Shown: positions 1 through 10,954, counted from the stretch's first letter. The stretch is 64,000 nt of DNA from Acinetobacter vivianii (GCF_014635885.1 NZ_BMDR01000004.1:248001-312000), one strand, 5' to 3'. Made by a program: numbers and translations. The notes: generated from the sequence alone by a model not told the origin.

Positions 1-48
1 GATTTGAATATTATATGTACATTTGAGTGGTTTTTTTGCGAGAAAGAC

Positions 49-77
49 TTGTCATAAAGAAAGTTTCTCTCTAATAT
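49..77 (+). promoter_or_regulatory. Sigma-70 type promoter of the first tRNA unit
   Basis: A -35 box TTGTCA (49-54) and a -10 box TAATAT (72-77) are separated by exactly 17 bases. Transcription would begin near 84, a few bases before tRNA-Leu. The same arrangement is kept in the second copy. Confidence 0.75.
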
Positions 78-88
78 GCATACCCATC

Positions 89-173
89 GGGGGCGTGGCG
101 AAATTGGTAGACGCACTGGATTTAGGTTCCAGCGCCGCAAGGTGTAAGAGTTCGAGTCTCTTCGCCCCCACCA
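89..173 (+). tRNA. tRNA-Leu(TAG)
   Basis: The 85-base gene has acceptor arm GGGGGCG pairing with CGCCCCC, discriminator A and an encoded CCA. The anticodon loop TTTAGGT sits between CTGGA and TCCAG, giving anticodon TAG. A long variable arm typical of class II tRNAs is present. It is identical to the copy at 464-548. Confidence 0.95.
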
Positions 174-180
174 AATTTAA

Positions 181-207
181 AAAGCAAGTTCAATCTTGCT
201 TTTTTTA
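181..207 (+). terminator. Weak intrinsic terminator or processing hairpin after tRNA-Leu
   Basis: AAAGCAAG (181-188) and CTTGCTTT (195-202) form an 8-bp stem with a 6-base loop, followed by a T run. It lies between tRNA-Leu and tRNA-Trp, so it may only attenuate read-through, since no separate promoter is obvious for tRNA-Trp. Confidence 0.6.
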
Positions 208-242
208 TGGTTAAGTCTCTTAGGCTCTAATCATGTGGTTAT

Positions 243-316
243 AGAGGATTGGTGTAATGGTAGCATGACGGTCTCCAAAACCGTTCGTCAAGGTTCGAGT
301 CCTTGATCCTCTGCCA
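243..316 (+). tRNA. tRNA-Trp(CCA)
   Basis: The 74-base gene has acceptor AGAGGAT pairing with ATCCTCT, discriminator G and an encoded CCA. The anticodon stem ACGGT/ACCGT encloses CTCCAAA, giving anticodon CCA (Trp). A1-U72 and G73 agree with bacterial tRNA-Trp identity. It is identical to the copy at 616-689. Confidence 0.9.
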
Positions 317-322
317 AATTTG

Positions 323-351
323 AAAAGGACTTTTTAAAAAGTCCTTTTTTT
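323..351 (+). terminator. Intrinsic terminator after first tRNA-Trp
   Basis: An AAAAGGACTTTTT / AAAAAGTCCTTTT inverted repeat is followed by a T run; it closes the first tRNA unit. Confidence 0.75.
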
Positions 352-423
352 ACGTCTGTCGTTTTTAGTTGTATATTAAAAAAGCATTAGGTTTCATAGA
401 CATGATTTTTTTATAAAAAGGAC

Positions 424-452
424 TTGTCATGGAGAAAGTTTCTCTCTAATAT
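424..452 (+). promoter_or_regulatory. Sigma-70 type promoter of the second tRNA unit
   Basis: TTGTCA (424-429) and TAATAT (447-452) are separated by 17 bases. This is the duplicated counterpart of the promoter at 49-77. Confidence 0.75.
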
Positions 453-463
453 ACACACCCATC

Positions 464-548
464 GGGGGCGTGGCGAAATTGGTAGACGCACTGGATTTAG
501 GTTCCAGCGCCGCAAGGTGTAAGAGTTCGAGTCTCTTCGCCCCCACCA
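464..548 (+). tRNA. tRNA-Leu(TAG), second copy
   Basis: This 85-base sequence is identical to the tRNA at 89-173: anticodon TAG, CCA encoded, class II variable arm. Confidence 0.95.
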
Positions 549-554
549 AATTTA

Positions 555-580
555 AAAGGCAAGAACATCTTGCTTTTTTT
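555..580 (+). terminator. Weak terminator hairpin after second tRNA-Leu
   Basis: GCAAG and CTTGC form a short stem with a 5-base loop, followed by a run of T. It is the diverged counterpart of the hairpin at 181-207. Confidence 0.5.
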
Positions 581-615
581 ATGGTTAGACCTGTTAGGTA
601 CTAATCATGCAGTTT

Positions 616-689
616 AGAGGATTGGTGTAATGGTAGCATGACGGTCTCCAAAACCGTTCGTCAAGGTTCGAGTCCTTGATCCTCTGCCA
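616..689 (+). tRNA. tRNA-Trp(CCA), second copy
   Basis: This 74-base sequence is identical to the tRNA at 243-316, with anticodon CCA, discriminator G and CCA encoded. Confidence 0.9.
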
Positions 690-702
690 AATAAATAGAA
701 GG

Positions 703-729
703 GCCCTTGTGAAAGCAAGGGCTTTTTTA
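703..729 (+). terminator. Intrinsic terminator of the second tRNA unit
   Basis: GCCCTTG (703-709) and CAAGGGC (716-722) form a GC-rich stem with a 6-base loop, followed by TTTTTTA. Confidence 0.85.
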
Positions 730-1029
730 TTGTCTGAATTTTATCTCCTATTGTTATTCTAAAACTAACTTCTTTTACTACTAGTATTACTTGTAGTTTG
801 AATTAAGAGTTACTGACTTACTTTTTGTGATCATATGGCTAGGGGTGTTATGAAGAGGCCAATGATTTAACGCATTATTCTTATGCCATCCCGACATATT
901 TAAATAGAAATTATGTTATTAAAAACACTATTGTGAATATTTATATACTATAGTATTTTTCTTATGTTAAATTAATTTCTTTTAGAGAAAATTTTTGTCA
1001 GATTTTGAATGTAGATGTAGAGATAAAAA
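730..1029. other. AT-rich intergenic stretch, nothing recognised
   Basis: No open frame with a ribosome-binding site and no convincing promoter spacing was seen. It presumably holds the promoter of the acetyltransferase gene that follows. Confidence 0.5.
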
Positions 1030-1473
1030 ATGTTAAAAATTCGTATGTCACGTCCTGATGAAGGTGCTCAGACCGTTGCAATCTGGAAAAGTTCTGTTGA
1101 TGCAACGCATCATTTTTTGAAGCCAGATGATCGTATCGAGATAGAAAGAGAAGTCATTGGCTTTTTTTCAGAAACGCCTGTATGCGTTGCTGTGAATTCG
1201 GAAGATCAACCCCTAGGTTTTATGTTCTTGCATGAAGGGCATATGGAAGCATTATTTATTGATGCGACAGCTCGAGGGCAAGGCGTTGGAAAGTTTTTGT
1301 TATCCCATGCTTTAACGCTACATCCCAATCTCAGCATTGATGTGAATGAACAAAATCAGCAGGCAGTAGGATTTTACCAGCATCTCGGTTTTCAGGTAAC
1401 AGGCCGCTCGGAGCTTGATAGTCAAGGTCGAGCATATCCATTGTTGCATCTTGCGATCGAACCCAAGGCTTAA
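1030..1473 (+). CDS. yjaB: GNAT-family N-acetyltransferase, YjaB-like
   Basis: This 147-residue protein matches the length and overall sequence of E. coli YjaB, a single-domain GNAT enzyme. The acetyl-CoA binding motif A is visible as RGQGVGKFL (about residues 84-92), preceded by MEALFIDATA. A DVNEQNQQAVGFYQHLGF block follows, as in YjaB. Members transfer an acetyl group from acetyl-CoA to a primary amine; the substrate of YjaB is not established. The gene stands alone after the tRNA block and converges with the XRE regulator. The family assignment is firm; the physiological role is unknown. Confidence 0.8.
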   Translation: MLKIRMSRPDEGAQTVAIWKSSVDATHHFLKPDDRIEIEREVIGFFSETPVCVAVNSEDQPLGFMFLHEGHMEALFIDATARGQGVGKFLLSHALTLHPNLSIDVNEQNQQAVGFYQHLGFQVTGRSELDSQGRAYPLLHLAIEPKA

Positions 1474-1547
1474 TGCTGTTTTTATTGACACATTATTGGT
1501 GTCGGATGAGATGGATAGAACATCAAAATCGCGCTGATCATGAAGTG

Positions 1548-2141
1548 TTAAGCCTGTTTTTGGCCAAAACTAACGATATAAACACATGGTTGTTGATCAT
1601 TCGGATTGGTTAATTGGCAATCTGTGGGAGCGGTGAGTGCGATACAGTCCCCAGTTTCCAGATGAAAGACGTGTGTGTCAACTTGAATATCAAGTTGCCC
1701 ACTTAACAGCCAAATGGTCTGACCACTGAGATGCTGGTATGCGCTTGAAGGAATGCTGAGTTGACCTGCTGCTGGAATTTCAACTTTAATCATTTCTGGA
1801 ATTGCACCAGCGGGAGAAATCGACCAACGGGTAATGCCAAACTGGTGATCTGTCCAATATTGTTGCTGTTGCTTTTTTAACACCAACACATGTGTATTTT
1901 GATTGAGTTCAGCTTCTGCAAATAGTTTAGATAGGGTAATCCCCAAAGCACTAGCTAAGCGGCTGAGAATGGCTGCACTAGGGCTAGAAGTCCCGCGCTC
2001 AACCTTGCTGATCATTGCTTGACTGACTCCTGAATGCTGAGCTAATTCGGCAACCGTCCACCCCTTACTCTTTCTTTGCTTAAGCAATAAGCGAGCGATT
2101 TCAGTATCAAGTATCTGAATGTCAGCTTTTTCGATCATCAT
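1548..2141 (-). CDS. XRE-family regulator with C-terminal cupin domain
   Basis: An N-terminal helix-turn-helix (KGWTVAELAQHSGVSQAMIS, about residues 27-46) is followed by a cupin-type beta barrel in the second half. This architecture is common in repressors of amino acid or polyamine catabolism (PuuR-like), where the cupin senses a small ligand. I chose the ATG at 2141 because AAGG lies 5 bases upstream; an ATG four codons earlier at 2153 has no visible Shine-Dalgarno. The gene is divergent from the astA-cycA pair, so it may control them. That link is inference from position only, and no operator was identified. Confidence 0.75.
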   Translation of the reverse strand: MMIEKADIQILDTEIARLLLKQRKSKGWTVAELAQHSGVSQAMISKVERGTSSPSAAILSRLASALGITLSKLFAEAELNQNTHVLVLKKQQQQYWTDHQFGITRWSISPAGAIPEMIKVEIPAAGQLSIPSSAYQHLSGQTIWLLSGQLDIQVDTHVFHLETGDCIALTAPTDCQLTNPNDQQPCVYIVSFGQKQA

Positions 2142-2541
2142 ATGAACCTTCATTTTGAACTGACATATTATGCGATAGAAATGAGCTGGATGTTGTATGC
2201 AATGTCTATATTAATGTGCTTGATCAAAGTTCGTATTTAGGCAAATTCATTATTCTTGGTGTAGTGCCATGAATATGGTCCTCTAATAATAAAAAAATTT
2301 TCACATTGTCACTGTCAATGAATAAATTGCTAAAAAACAGCTCATTTTTTGCTTAATTTTAAATTTTGTATGGCAATTAGTTTTTGAATAATAGAGTTAT
2401 CAATCTGAATATGCATCTGGTGATGCTATTTGATTTTGGTTTCAGGTTGATGAAAGTGGTCAAAAAAGACTTGCATAATTAAAGTAAGCTCAGCCGAAAA
2501 TTGGCCTAGCTAGGGAAAATTTAATAATTAAGGAATAACAA
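2142..2541. other. Divergent regulatory region between XRE regulator and astA
   Basis: About 400 AT-rich bases separate the divergent starts. It should contain promoters for both sides and any operator of the XRE protein. No clear inverted-repeat operator or well-spaced promoter was picked out by eye. Confidence 0.4.
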
Positions 2542-2646
2542 ATGTTGGTATTGTGCATGGTTCAGCAAGGAAAGCGTAATCGGGATAGCATTACGCAACG
2601 AGATCGTTACTGTGGGACTGGTTCATTTTTTAATAATTCAAAATAA
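2542..2646 (+). CDS. Putative 34-residue leader peptide before astA
   Basis: A short open frame starts at ATG 2542 with AAGGA at 2530-2534, about 7 bases upstream. Its stop codon (2644-2646) overlaps the TAAGGA that serves as ribosome-binding site of astA. The peptide has four arginines clustered at residues 12, 14, 20 and 22 (codons CGT, CGG, CGA, CGT). The arrangement suggests translational coupling, or a leader whose translation reports arginyl-tRNA supply to the arginine catabolic gene downstream. No homologue is recognised, and it could be a chance ORF. Confidence 0.4.
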   Translation: MLVLCMVQQGKRNRDSITQRDRYCGTGSFFNNSK

Positions 2647-2658
2647 GGACCAAATCGC

Positions 2659-3696
2659 ATGATGATTATTCGTTATATCGAGCAGAAAGATATTCATGAT
2701 CTTTACCATTTGGCGCAAAAAGCAGGTTTTGGCTTAACCTCCCTGCAACCGGATATGGAAATGCTGGCTGCTCGTATTGATCGGGCTGTAAAAACAGTGG
2801 TAGGTAAATTAGATAAGTCGGAGCAGGGTTATTTATTTGTACTGGAAGATACCGCTCTCAATAAAGTCGTGGGTGTGTGTGGCATTGAGGTGGCGCTCGG
2901 GTTAAAAGAGCCGTGGTATAACTTTCATGTCGGTACACAAGTTCATTCGTCAGAGCCTTTGAATGTTTATAAAGCGCTGCCGACCTTGTATCTCAGTAAT
3001 AATCATACCAATTGCAGTGAACTCTGCACCTTATTTCTAGATCCTGATTATCGCTTAAACAAGAATGGTAAGTTCCTTTCCAAAGTTCGTTTTTTATTTC
3101 TATCCGCGTTTAGGCGATATTTCGAAGAAACGATCGTTGCTGAAATGCGTGGATTTTCTGATGAGAATGGACATTCACCTTTTTGGGATGCAGTCGGTCA
3201 TAAATTTTTTGATATGGATTTTGCCAAAGCGGATTATTTAAGTGGGACAGGCAAAAAGGTCTTTATTGCAGAGTTGATGCCACGTCATCCGCTTTATGTC
3301 GATATGTTACCTGATGAGGCCAAAGCGGTGATTGGTGCAGTGCATCCGAATACGGTTCCCGCCTATAACCTCTTGGTTGAAGAAGGACTGCGTTATAAGG
3401 GCTATGTCGATATCTTTGATGGTGGTGCAACGCTACAAGCGGATATCGAAAATCTAAGAGCCATTAAAGAGAGTCATGTGGTTCAGGTGCAGGTCGAGCA
3501 ATCCGATCTGATCGCTGTAGGAGATGAGCCTTATATCGTTGCCAATGATGATTATGATAATTATCGCGCCATTCTCATCTATAACCATCCAGAACATAAT
3601 CAGGTGAAATTAAGTGAACAGCAAGCGCGTGAGTTGCATGTCAAAAATAGTGATTCGGTTCGGGTGTTAAATATCAATATTCATCACAAGTCATAA
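2659..3696 (+). CDS. astA: Arginine N-succinyltransferase
   Basis: This 345-residue protein has the length and sequence character of AstA, which transfers succinyl from succinyl-CoA to the alpha-amino group of arginine, the first step of the arginine succinyltransferase pathway in the cytoplasm. Family features include the GNAT-like N-terminal MIIRYIEQKDIHDLYHLA segment, the ELCTLFLDPDYR block and the MRGFSDENGHSPFW block. The other ast genes (C, D, B, E) are not next to it, so it is a stand-alone copy or the operon lies elsewhere. A Shine-Dalgarno TAAGGA lies 9 bases upstream. A permease gene follows, separated by about 450 bases. Confidence 0.88.
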   Translation: MMIIRYIEQKDIHDLYHLAQKAGFGLTSLQPDMEMLAARIDRAVKTVVGKLDKSEQGYLFVLEDTALNKVVGVCGIEVALGLKEPWYNFHVGTQVHSSEPLNVYKALPTLYLSNNHTNCSELCTLFLDPDYRLNKNGKFLSKVRFLFLSAFRRYFEETIVAEMRGFSDENGHSPFWDAVGHKFFDMDFAKADYLSGTGKKVFIAELMPRHPLYVDMLPDEAKAVIGAVHPNTVPAYNLLVEEGLRYKGYVDIFDGGATLQADIENLRAIKESHVVQVQVEQSDLIAVGDEPYIVANDDYDNYRAILIYNHPEHNQVKLSEQQARELHVKNSDSVRVLNINIHHKS

Positions 3697-4150
3697 AGCA
3701 TGACCGCTTGGCTATTCGGGCATTTATAAGCGTGAAATTTATTTGACTTGTATTGTATTTTTTATGGTGTGAATCTATCAGTAGGAATTTTTAACTTCTT
3801 ATGGATAGGTGATAGCAAAGATTATTTACATAAAAAATCCCTCTAATAATTAAATATATTTCACGTTTAATTGCTTGCTAATTGAGCAGAAAAGCGAGGT
3901 CTGCTCCTAAAGTGGCTGATGAATAGGATATGATGCTTGCGCCTAAAATAATTTTGATCAATAAGAACAGATTTTAGTAGCTCAATAAGCAATGCATGGA
4001 AAGGATTTATCGGTGAGGTGAATGAACTAAGATATTCATTTTAAAATAATTTTATTGAACGAAATGGAATTTTTATATTAAAGCAGCTTAAAAATATTTT
4101 ATTTTTATCAAGTGCTTATAACGGTTGTTGTAAGTTGGAGTAAGGATTAC
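3697..4150. other. Intergenic region between astA and the permease
   Basis: About 450 AT-rich bases hold no credible ORF. GAGCAG (3884-3889) and CTGCTC (3901-3906) can form a 6-bp hairpin, without a T run. The length suggests the permease has its own promoter and a leader; no riboswitch class was recognised. Confidence 0.4.
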
Positions 4151-5602
4151 ATGAGTCATAATAAAGAAAAGCAACTTCAGGATGAAGACCTGCCAGGGAA
4201 TCAGCAGGATGAGGAAAAGTTACAGCGCTCTTTGACCAATCGTCATATTCAGATGATTGCGATTGGTGGCGCAATTGGTACTGGTTTGTTTATGGGTTCT
4301 GGCAAAACCTTGAGTGTTTCGGGTACCTCCATTGTTTTAACTTATTTGATTATCGGCTTTTTCTTTTTCTTTGTGATGCGGGCGATGGGTGAACTGTTGC
4401 TGGCAAATACCAATTTTAAAACCTTTGCTGATTTTGCAACCGCGTATATAGGCCCTTGGGCTGGCTTTTTTCTGGGTTGGTCGTATTGGGGGAACTGGAT
4501 TATTACTGCAATCGCAGATGTCATTGTGATTGGTGGTTACATGCAGTTCTGGTATCCCGATGTACCTGTTTGGATCCCGGCATTTACTTCGCTGGCGATT
4601 TTGACGATTTTGAATTTTGTCGCCGTCCGGATGTTTGGTGAGCTGGAGTTCTGGTTTTCATTAATTAAAGTCTCTGCCATTATCCTGTTTATCCTTGCAG
4701 GGATTTATTTAATTAGTACAGGCTTCACTTCTCCAAGAGGTGTAAAGGCTTCGATGAGTCATGTATTTGAAACTGAATCCATGTTTCCTTATGGTCTTAC
4801 TGGCTTTTTGGCTGGGTTCCAGATTGCGATTTTTGCCTTTGTCGGGATTGAGCTGGTGGGTACCACGGCGGCTGAAACCAAAGATCCACATAAATCACTG
4901 CCGAAAGCGATTAACTCTATTCCATTACGTATCCTGCTATTTTATGTCGGGGCGTTGGTATGTATCATCGCAGTCACGTCTTGGGCAAAAATTTCACCAG
5001 AAAAAAGTCCATTTGTTGAGATGTTCTCCCTGATCGGCTTACCGATTGCCGCGGGCTTGGTTAATTTTGTGGTGGCGACTTCGGCACTTTCTTCTGCCAA
5101 TAGTGGTATTTTTGCGACCAGTCGTATGCTTTATGGTTTGTCATTGGATAACGATGCGCCTAAAAGTTTTAGTAAATTATCGAAAAGAAAAGTGCCGATT
5201 CGTGGTTTGGTTTTCTCCATGACTTGCGTCACCATCGGTACTTCGATTTTATTTATTGTGCCGAATGTCATGACCGCGTTTACCATCATTTCAGCGCTGA
5301 CTTCGATCTTATGTGTCTTTACCTTTATACTGATTGTTCTTTCTTACATTTGTTATCGTAAGAAGTTTCCTGAGTTGCATCAGCAGTCTAAGTTTAAAAT
5401 GCCTGGCGGTTTAATCATGGCATGGTTCACGATGTCATTTTTGGTGTTTACCATTGTTATTCTGGCATTGGATCATGATACCTTGATTGCGCTGGCGGTT
5501 TCACCAATCTGGTTTTTTGGTCTGTTTATTGCCTATCGCCGTAAAAAGAAAAAGATGCTGGAGCTGGATGTATTAAAAGCCAGAAGTATGGATTATGTTT
5601 AA
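4151..5602 (+). CDS. cycA: APC-family amino acid permease, CycA-like
   Basis: This 483-residue inner-membrane transporter of the amino acid-polyamine-cation superfamily has about 12 hydrophobic segments. It closely resembles E. coli CycA (D-serine/D-alanine/glycine symporter): the TNRHIQMIAIGGAIGTGLFM start, VMRAMGELLL, FAFVGIELVGTTAAETKDP and SANSGIFATSRML blocks are all present. The ATG at 4151 follows a GGAGTAAGGA Shine-Dalgarno; an upstream in-frame GTG at 4112 lacks one. It may be functionally paired with astA, but substrate preference among small neutral amino acids cannot be set from sequence. Confidence 0.82.
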   Translation: MSHNKEKQLQDEDLPGNQQDEEKLQRSLTNRHIQMIAIGGAIGTGLFMGSGKTLSVSGTSIVLTYLIIGFFFFFVMRAMGELLLANTNFKTFADFATAYIGPWAGFFLGWSYWGNWIITAIADVIVIGGYMQFWYPDVPVWIPAFTSLAILTILNFVAVRMFGELEFWFSLIKVSAIILFILAGIYLISTGFTSPRGVKASMSHVFETESMFPYGLTGFLAGFQIAIFAFVGIELVGTTAAETKDPHKSLPKAINSIPLRILLFYVGALVCIIAVTSWAKISPEKSPFVEMFSLIGLPIAAGLVNFVVATSALSSANSGIFATSRMLYGLSLDNDAPKSFSKLSKRKVPIRGLVFSMTCVTIGTSILFIVPNVMTAFTIISALTSILCVFTFILIVLSYICYRKKFPELHQQSKFKMPGGLIMAWFTMSFLVFTIVILALDHDTLIALAVSPIWFFGLFIAYRRKKKKMLELDVLKARSMDYV

Positions 5603-5636
5603 GCAGGGTTGAGTAGAGTGGTCCGAGTTTAAAACA

Positions 5637-5666
5637 AAAAAGCAGAGCCGAAGCTCTGCTTTTTTA
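5637..5666. terminator. Bidirectional terminator between cycA and purB
   Basis: AGCAGAGC (5641-5648) and GCTCTGCT (5653-5660) form an 8-bp stem with a CGAA loop, with an A run on the left and a T run on the right. It can serve both convergent genes. Confidence 0.88.
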
Positions 5667-5675
5667 TGTCATCAG

Positions 5676-7073
<1,398 letters not shown>

Positions 7074-7117
7074 TTAATTTTGGAATAAACATAAAAATAA
7101 AATCGTTGGCGCATCGG

Positions 7118-7849
7118 CTATACCACCTGATACTGCAAACGAGCGAGAGCTTGAATATCTTGCAATAATTTGCGTTTACTAAAGATCATACTCCACGAGC
7201 TGCCGCCAGATTGTTTCCATAAATGGGCCAGCTGTAAGCCTGTAAACAGGCAAGCTCGGATACGGTTGGTATGATTGATATCTTTAAATGCTTCTGCATT
7301 ACCACGGACTAAAATGCGCGGATTGATTTGGCCTGCGGTTTCAACATAGGTTTGTGCGAGGTTGGCAATAATGCTTGGGTGCAAATAATTATTATCGAAA
7401 AAAGAGAGCTGTTTTAAGATTTTTTGTTGGGCGGTTTCAATAATTTTGACGTATTCAGGATTGCTGTAGACTTTCTTTTCCAGTTGCAATAAAGCCATTG
7501 CATAGGACATTGGTAACTTGGCAGTCGACATTTTTGGCACACGAGATTTTGGTGCAGTATTAAAAGGCTGGGTAATGCAGCCTTCTAAAGTTTTTAAACC
7601 GAGGGAAATGTCAGCAAGCTGATTAAAAAAATCGAGCGTTTGAGTCGCCTTATTTGAAGTAGGACGAATGTTTAGGCTGGCCTTGATCAGTAATTCAAAA
7701 TAAAAATTACCACTATCACCAATGCTTTGTTGACCCGCCATCGCTGTCATATGCGTTAGCTGAGTTGCCTGAAAGACTGCCGCCAATGCCAAAGCACGGT
7801 TTTGTCTAACATTCAACGCTTGAGTGTGCTGAAAGGGTAACTCGACCAT
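7118..7849 (-). CDS. hflD: HflD homologue (DUF489 family)
   Basis: This 243-residue, largely helical protein lies between mnmA and purB exactly as hflD does in E. coli. There it is a peripheral membrane protein that influences lambda lysogenization by interacting with CII; its general cellular role is unclear. [17 protein letters not shown] at the N-terminus and the C-terminal [22 protein letters not shown] segment agree with the family. It is 18 bases downstream of mnmA and probably co-transcribed. Confidence 0.85.
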   Translation of the reverse strand: MVELPFQHTQALNVRQNRALALAAVFQATQLTHMTAMAGQQSIGDSGNFYFELLIKASLNIRPTSNKATQTLDFFNQLADISLGLKTLEGCITQPFNTAPKSRVPKMSTAKLPMSYAMALLQLEKKVYSNPEYVKIIETAQQKILKQLSFFDNNYLHPSIIANLAQTYVETAGQINPRILVRGNAEAFKDINHTNRIRACLFTGLQLAHLWKQSGGSSWSMIFSKRKLLQDIQALARLQYQVV

Positions 7850-7867
7850 GCTTCGCTTCCAATTTCC

Positions 7868-9001
<1,134 letters not shown>

Positions 9002-9005
9002 CTAA

Positions 9006-9494
9006 TTAAGCATCCAAATGAGAAGTTAATGAGGGAGAGAAAGGGTGCTCATAAATAAGCGATAAAGGATATTTTTTGCCAGCAAGGGCATCTTCAATAG
9101 CTTTTAAAACCAATGGACTACGTGCTCGTGCAGATTCTTGTAGTTCATCCAGATTCATCCACACAGCACCCACGATACCTGTATCCAGTTGTGCATTTTC
9201 TTCAACTGATGTGACATGTGCTAGGAAGCAAAAACGATAATAGGTACGATCGGGGAACATTGGAGGAGTGTAGGTATAGATACCGAGCAGATGATCGACT
9301 TCAACATGATGACCTGTTTCTTCCAGAGTCTCACGAATCGCTGCCTGAATAATGGTTTCACCACATTCTACATGACCAGCAGGTTGATTAAACACGGTAT
9401 GTACAAAGCCTTCGCTGTGTTCTTCAACAAACAGAAAACGTCCGTCTTTTTCGACTACAGTGGCGACTGTGACATGAGGTGTCCAAGCGGTCAT
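9006..9494 (-). CDS. nudJ: Nudix hydrolase NudJ
   Basis: This protein of about 162 residues has a full Nudix box, beginning GHVECGE and ending RETLEETGH (about residues 37-59), which binds the metal and hydrolyses nucleoside di/triphosphates or related pyrophosphates. The PHVTVATVVEKDGRFLFVEE start matches E. coli NudJ, reported to act on HMP-PP and nucleotides. The upstream gene of the mnmA cluster is also nudJ in E. coli. The ATG at 9494 is preferred for similarity; another lies at 9506. Neither has a strong Shine-Dalgarno. Confidence 0.85.
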   Translation of the reverse strand: MTAWTPHVTVATVVEKDGRFLFVEEHSEGFVHTVFNQPAGHVECGETIIQAAIRETLEETGHHVEVDHLLGIYTYTPPMFPDRTYYRFCFLAHVTSVEENAQLDTGIVGAVWMNLDELQESARARSPLVLKAIEDALAGKKYPLSLIYEHPFSPSLTSHLDA

Positions 9495-9579
9495 AGAAAG
9501 CACCATGGTTTTAAAAAATGTATTCTACAAAATTTGAGAGTTTTTGGCTATGGTCAGATTTCTAGACAAAATAATTGCC

Positions 9580-10347
9580 TTATATATCCTCATAATCTTC
9601 AAGATTTGATCTTTCCCATTTTCCACCGATAAAGCCTCTTTCTGCTGCTTGATTGTAGTCTAGATCGAACACCTCATTCAGAGTTGGATCTCTTAATACC
9701 ATTTGTTCCAAAGCAACAAGACGAATATCTTCTTGTTCTTGATCGCCTGTTAAAAATTGCCAGTCACCATCAATGTCATGAACAACTCTTAAAATAGGCT
9801 GGTTATGTTCTAACCATTGGCTAGTCGTAAAGACGCCTAAATTTTTAGCTTCTCTAAATTTAAAATCAGCATTTCGGTCTAAGAGTGGTTGATCATGAAT
9901 AAATCTTTCCTCAAACTCATCTTCCCAAGGAAATTTATCATTGCGATCTGTCCAGACTAATTGCAAAGCGGAAAAGTTGTTGTGTTGGTAGTAATTTAAA
10001 GCAGCACCAAAATAATCTTCAATATTTCTAAAATCTACTGGTAAAAACTCAGCACGACTATTTTTGAAGATGTTTCCATAATGATTATAAGATTTTATCT
10101 TTTCACCATTTCTGATTAGATCCGCTACATCATTGATAATCATATGGGCTAAGTCAGTTGGTAATCCGAAGCATATAATTTCAGGATGTTGATAGCTTTC
10201 ATACAAACCGACACTATAGCTAAAAGAAGGTAGATAGCCTGTCGCACTAATTCCTACGACTTGCAGTCCATATTTCTCAATATTGAGTTTAGTTGTATTA
10301 ATCAGTTCATCTGGAGTGGGGCAATCATGTGGATGATTAGTGCTCAT
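9580..10347 (-). CDS. DUF4262-like protein of unknown function
   Basis: This 255-residue soluble protein begins with a DUF4262-type segment (about residues 15-150: VVGISATGYLPSFSYSVGLY, HPEIICFGLP). The C-terminal part contains VVHDIDGDWQFLTG, reminiscent of DUF2185/immunity-type domains. DUF4262 proteins are scattered in bacteria and their function is not established. It is followed by the carbonic anhydrase-like gene in a different transcript context, with no clear operon link. Confidence 0.6.
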   Translation of the reverse strand: MSTNHPHDCPTPDELINTTKLNIEKYGLQVVGISATGYLPSFSYSVGLYESYQHPEIICFGLPTDLAHMIINDVADLIRNGEKIKSYNHYGNIFKNSRAEFLPVDFRNIEDYFGAALNYYQHNNFSALQLVWTDRNDKFPWEDEFEERFIHDQPLLDRNADFKFREAKNLGVFTTSQWLEHNQPILRVVHDIDGDWQFLTGDQEQEDIRLVALEQMVLRDPTLNEVFDLDYNQAAERGFIGGKWERSNLEDYEDI

Positions 10348-10411
10348 TAGATATCTCTAAAAGTTTATTATTTTTAACGATGTATAAAGAATAGAAGAGG
10401 AAAAAGCGAAG

Positions 10412-10954
10412 TTAATCTTCGCTATTCTTGTAATTATCCTTCACTTTCACATAGTGACGTGCTGAATAAGGTAAAAATTCCATTTCTTTTTCAGTCAGTG
10501 CACGCACTTGTTGTACTGGGCTACCGACATACAAATAACCGCTTTTTAACACTTTACGTGGCGGAACAAGACTACCAGCACCAATCATTACGTCATCTTC
10601 AATGATCACATCATCTAAAACAACGGTATTAATTCCGATCAAGACACGACTGCCAATGGTACAACCATGTAAAGTCACATGGTGCCCAACCGTTACATCT
10701 TCACCAATAATTAGTGGTGAACCATTCGGTTTAGACTGGTTTTTATGGCTGACATGCAACATACAATGATCCTGTACATTACTGTTTTTACCAATCTGAA
10801 TTGAGTTCACGTCACCGCGAATCACAGCAAAAGGCCAGACCGAAACATTTTCAGCTAATTTAACATCACCCACAACAACCGACATCTCATCGATATAACA
10901 GCTAGAATCAACATCAGGTTTTTGGTCGAGATAAGGACGAATGTTCTTTGGCAT
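10412..10954 (-). CDS. Gamma-carbonic anhydrase-like hexapeptide protein (YrdA family)
   Basis: This 180-residue left-handed beta-helix protein consists of repeats such as IGKNSNVQDHCMLH, IGEDVTVGHHVTLHG and IGSRVLIGINTVVLDD. It is closely related to E. coli YrdA and PaaY. The metal-binding histidines of gamma carbonic anhydrases are visible around HCMLHVSH and GHHVTLHG. I chose the ATG at 10954 (MPKNIRPY) over one 16 codons earlier, because the earlier start lies inside the terminator hairpin of the upstream gene. Carbonic anhydrase activity is not proven for this subfamily. Confidence 0.8.
   Translation of the reverse strand: MPKNIRPYLDQKPDVDSSCYIDEMSVVVGDVKLAENVSVWPFAVIRGDVNSIQIGKNSNVQDHCMLHVSHKNQSKPNGSPLIIGEDVTVGHHVTLHGCTIGSRVLIGINTVVLDDVIIEDDVMIGAGSLVPPRKVLKSGYLYVGSPVQQVRALTEKEMEFLPYSARHYVKVKDNYKNSED

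Larger units (their letters stand above)
46..689 (+). repeat. Tandem duplication of a tRNA-Leu/tRNA-Trp unit
   Basis: Two copies of the same unit (about 46-316 and 421-689) lie head to tail with an offset of 375 bases at the promoter and tRNA-Leu and 373 at tRNA-Trp. Each holds a promoter, tRNA-Leu(TAG), a small hairpin terminator and tRNA-Trp(CCA). The tRNA bodies are identical between copies, while the spacers differ by substitutions and small indels. The downstream terminators are unrelated in sequence. Confidence 0.85.
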
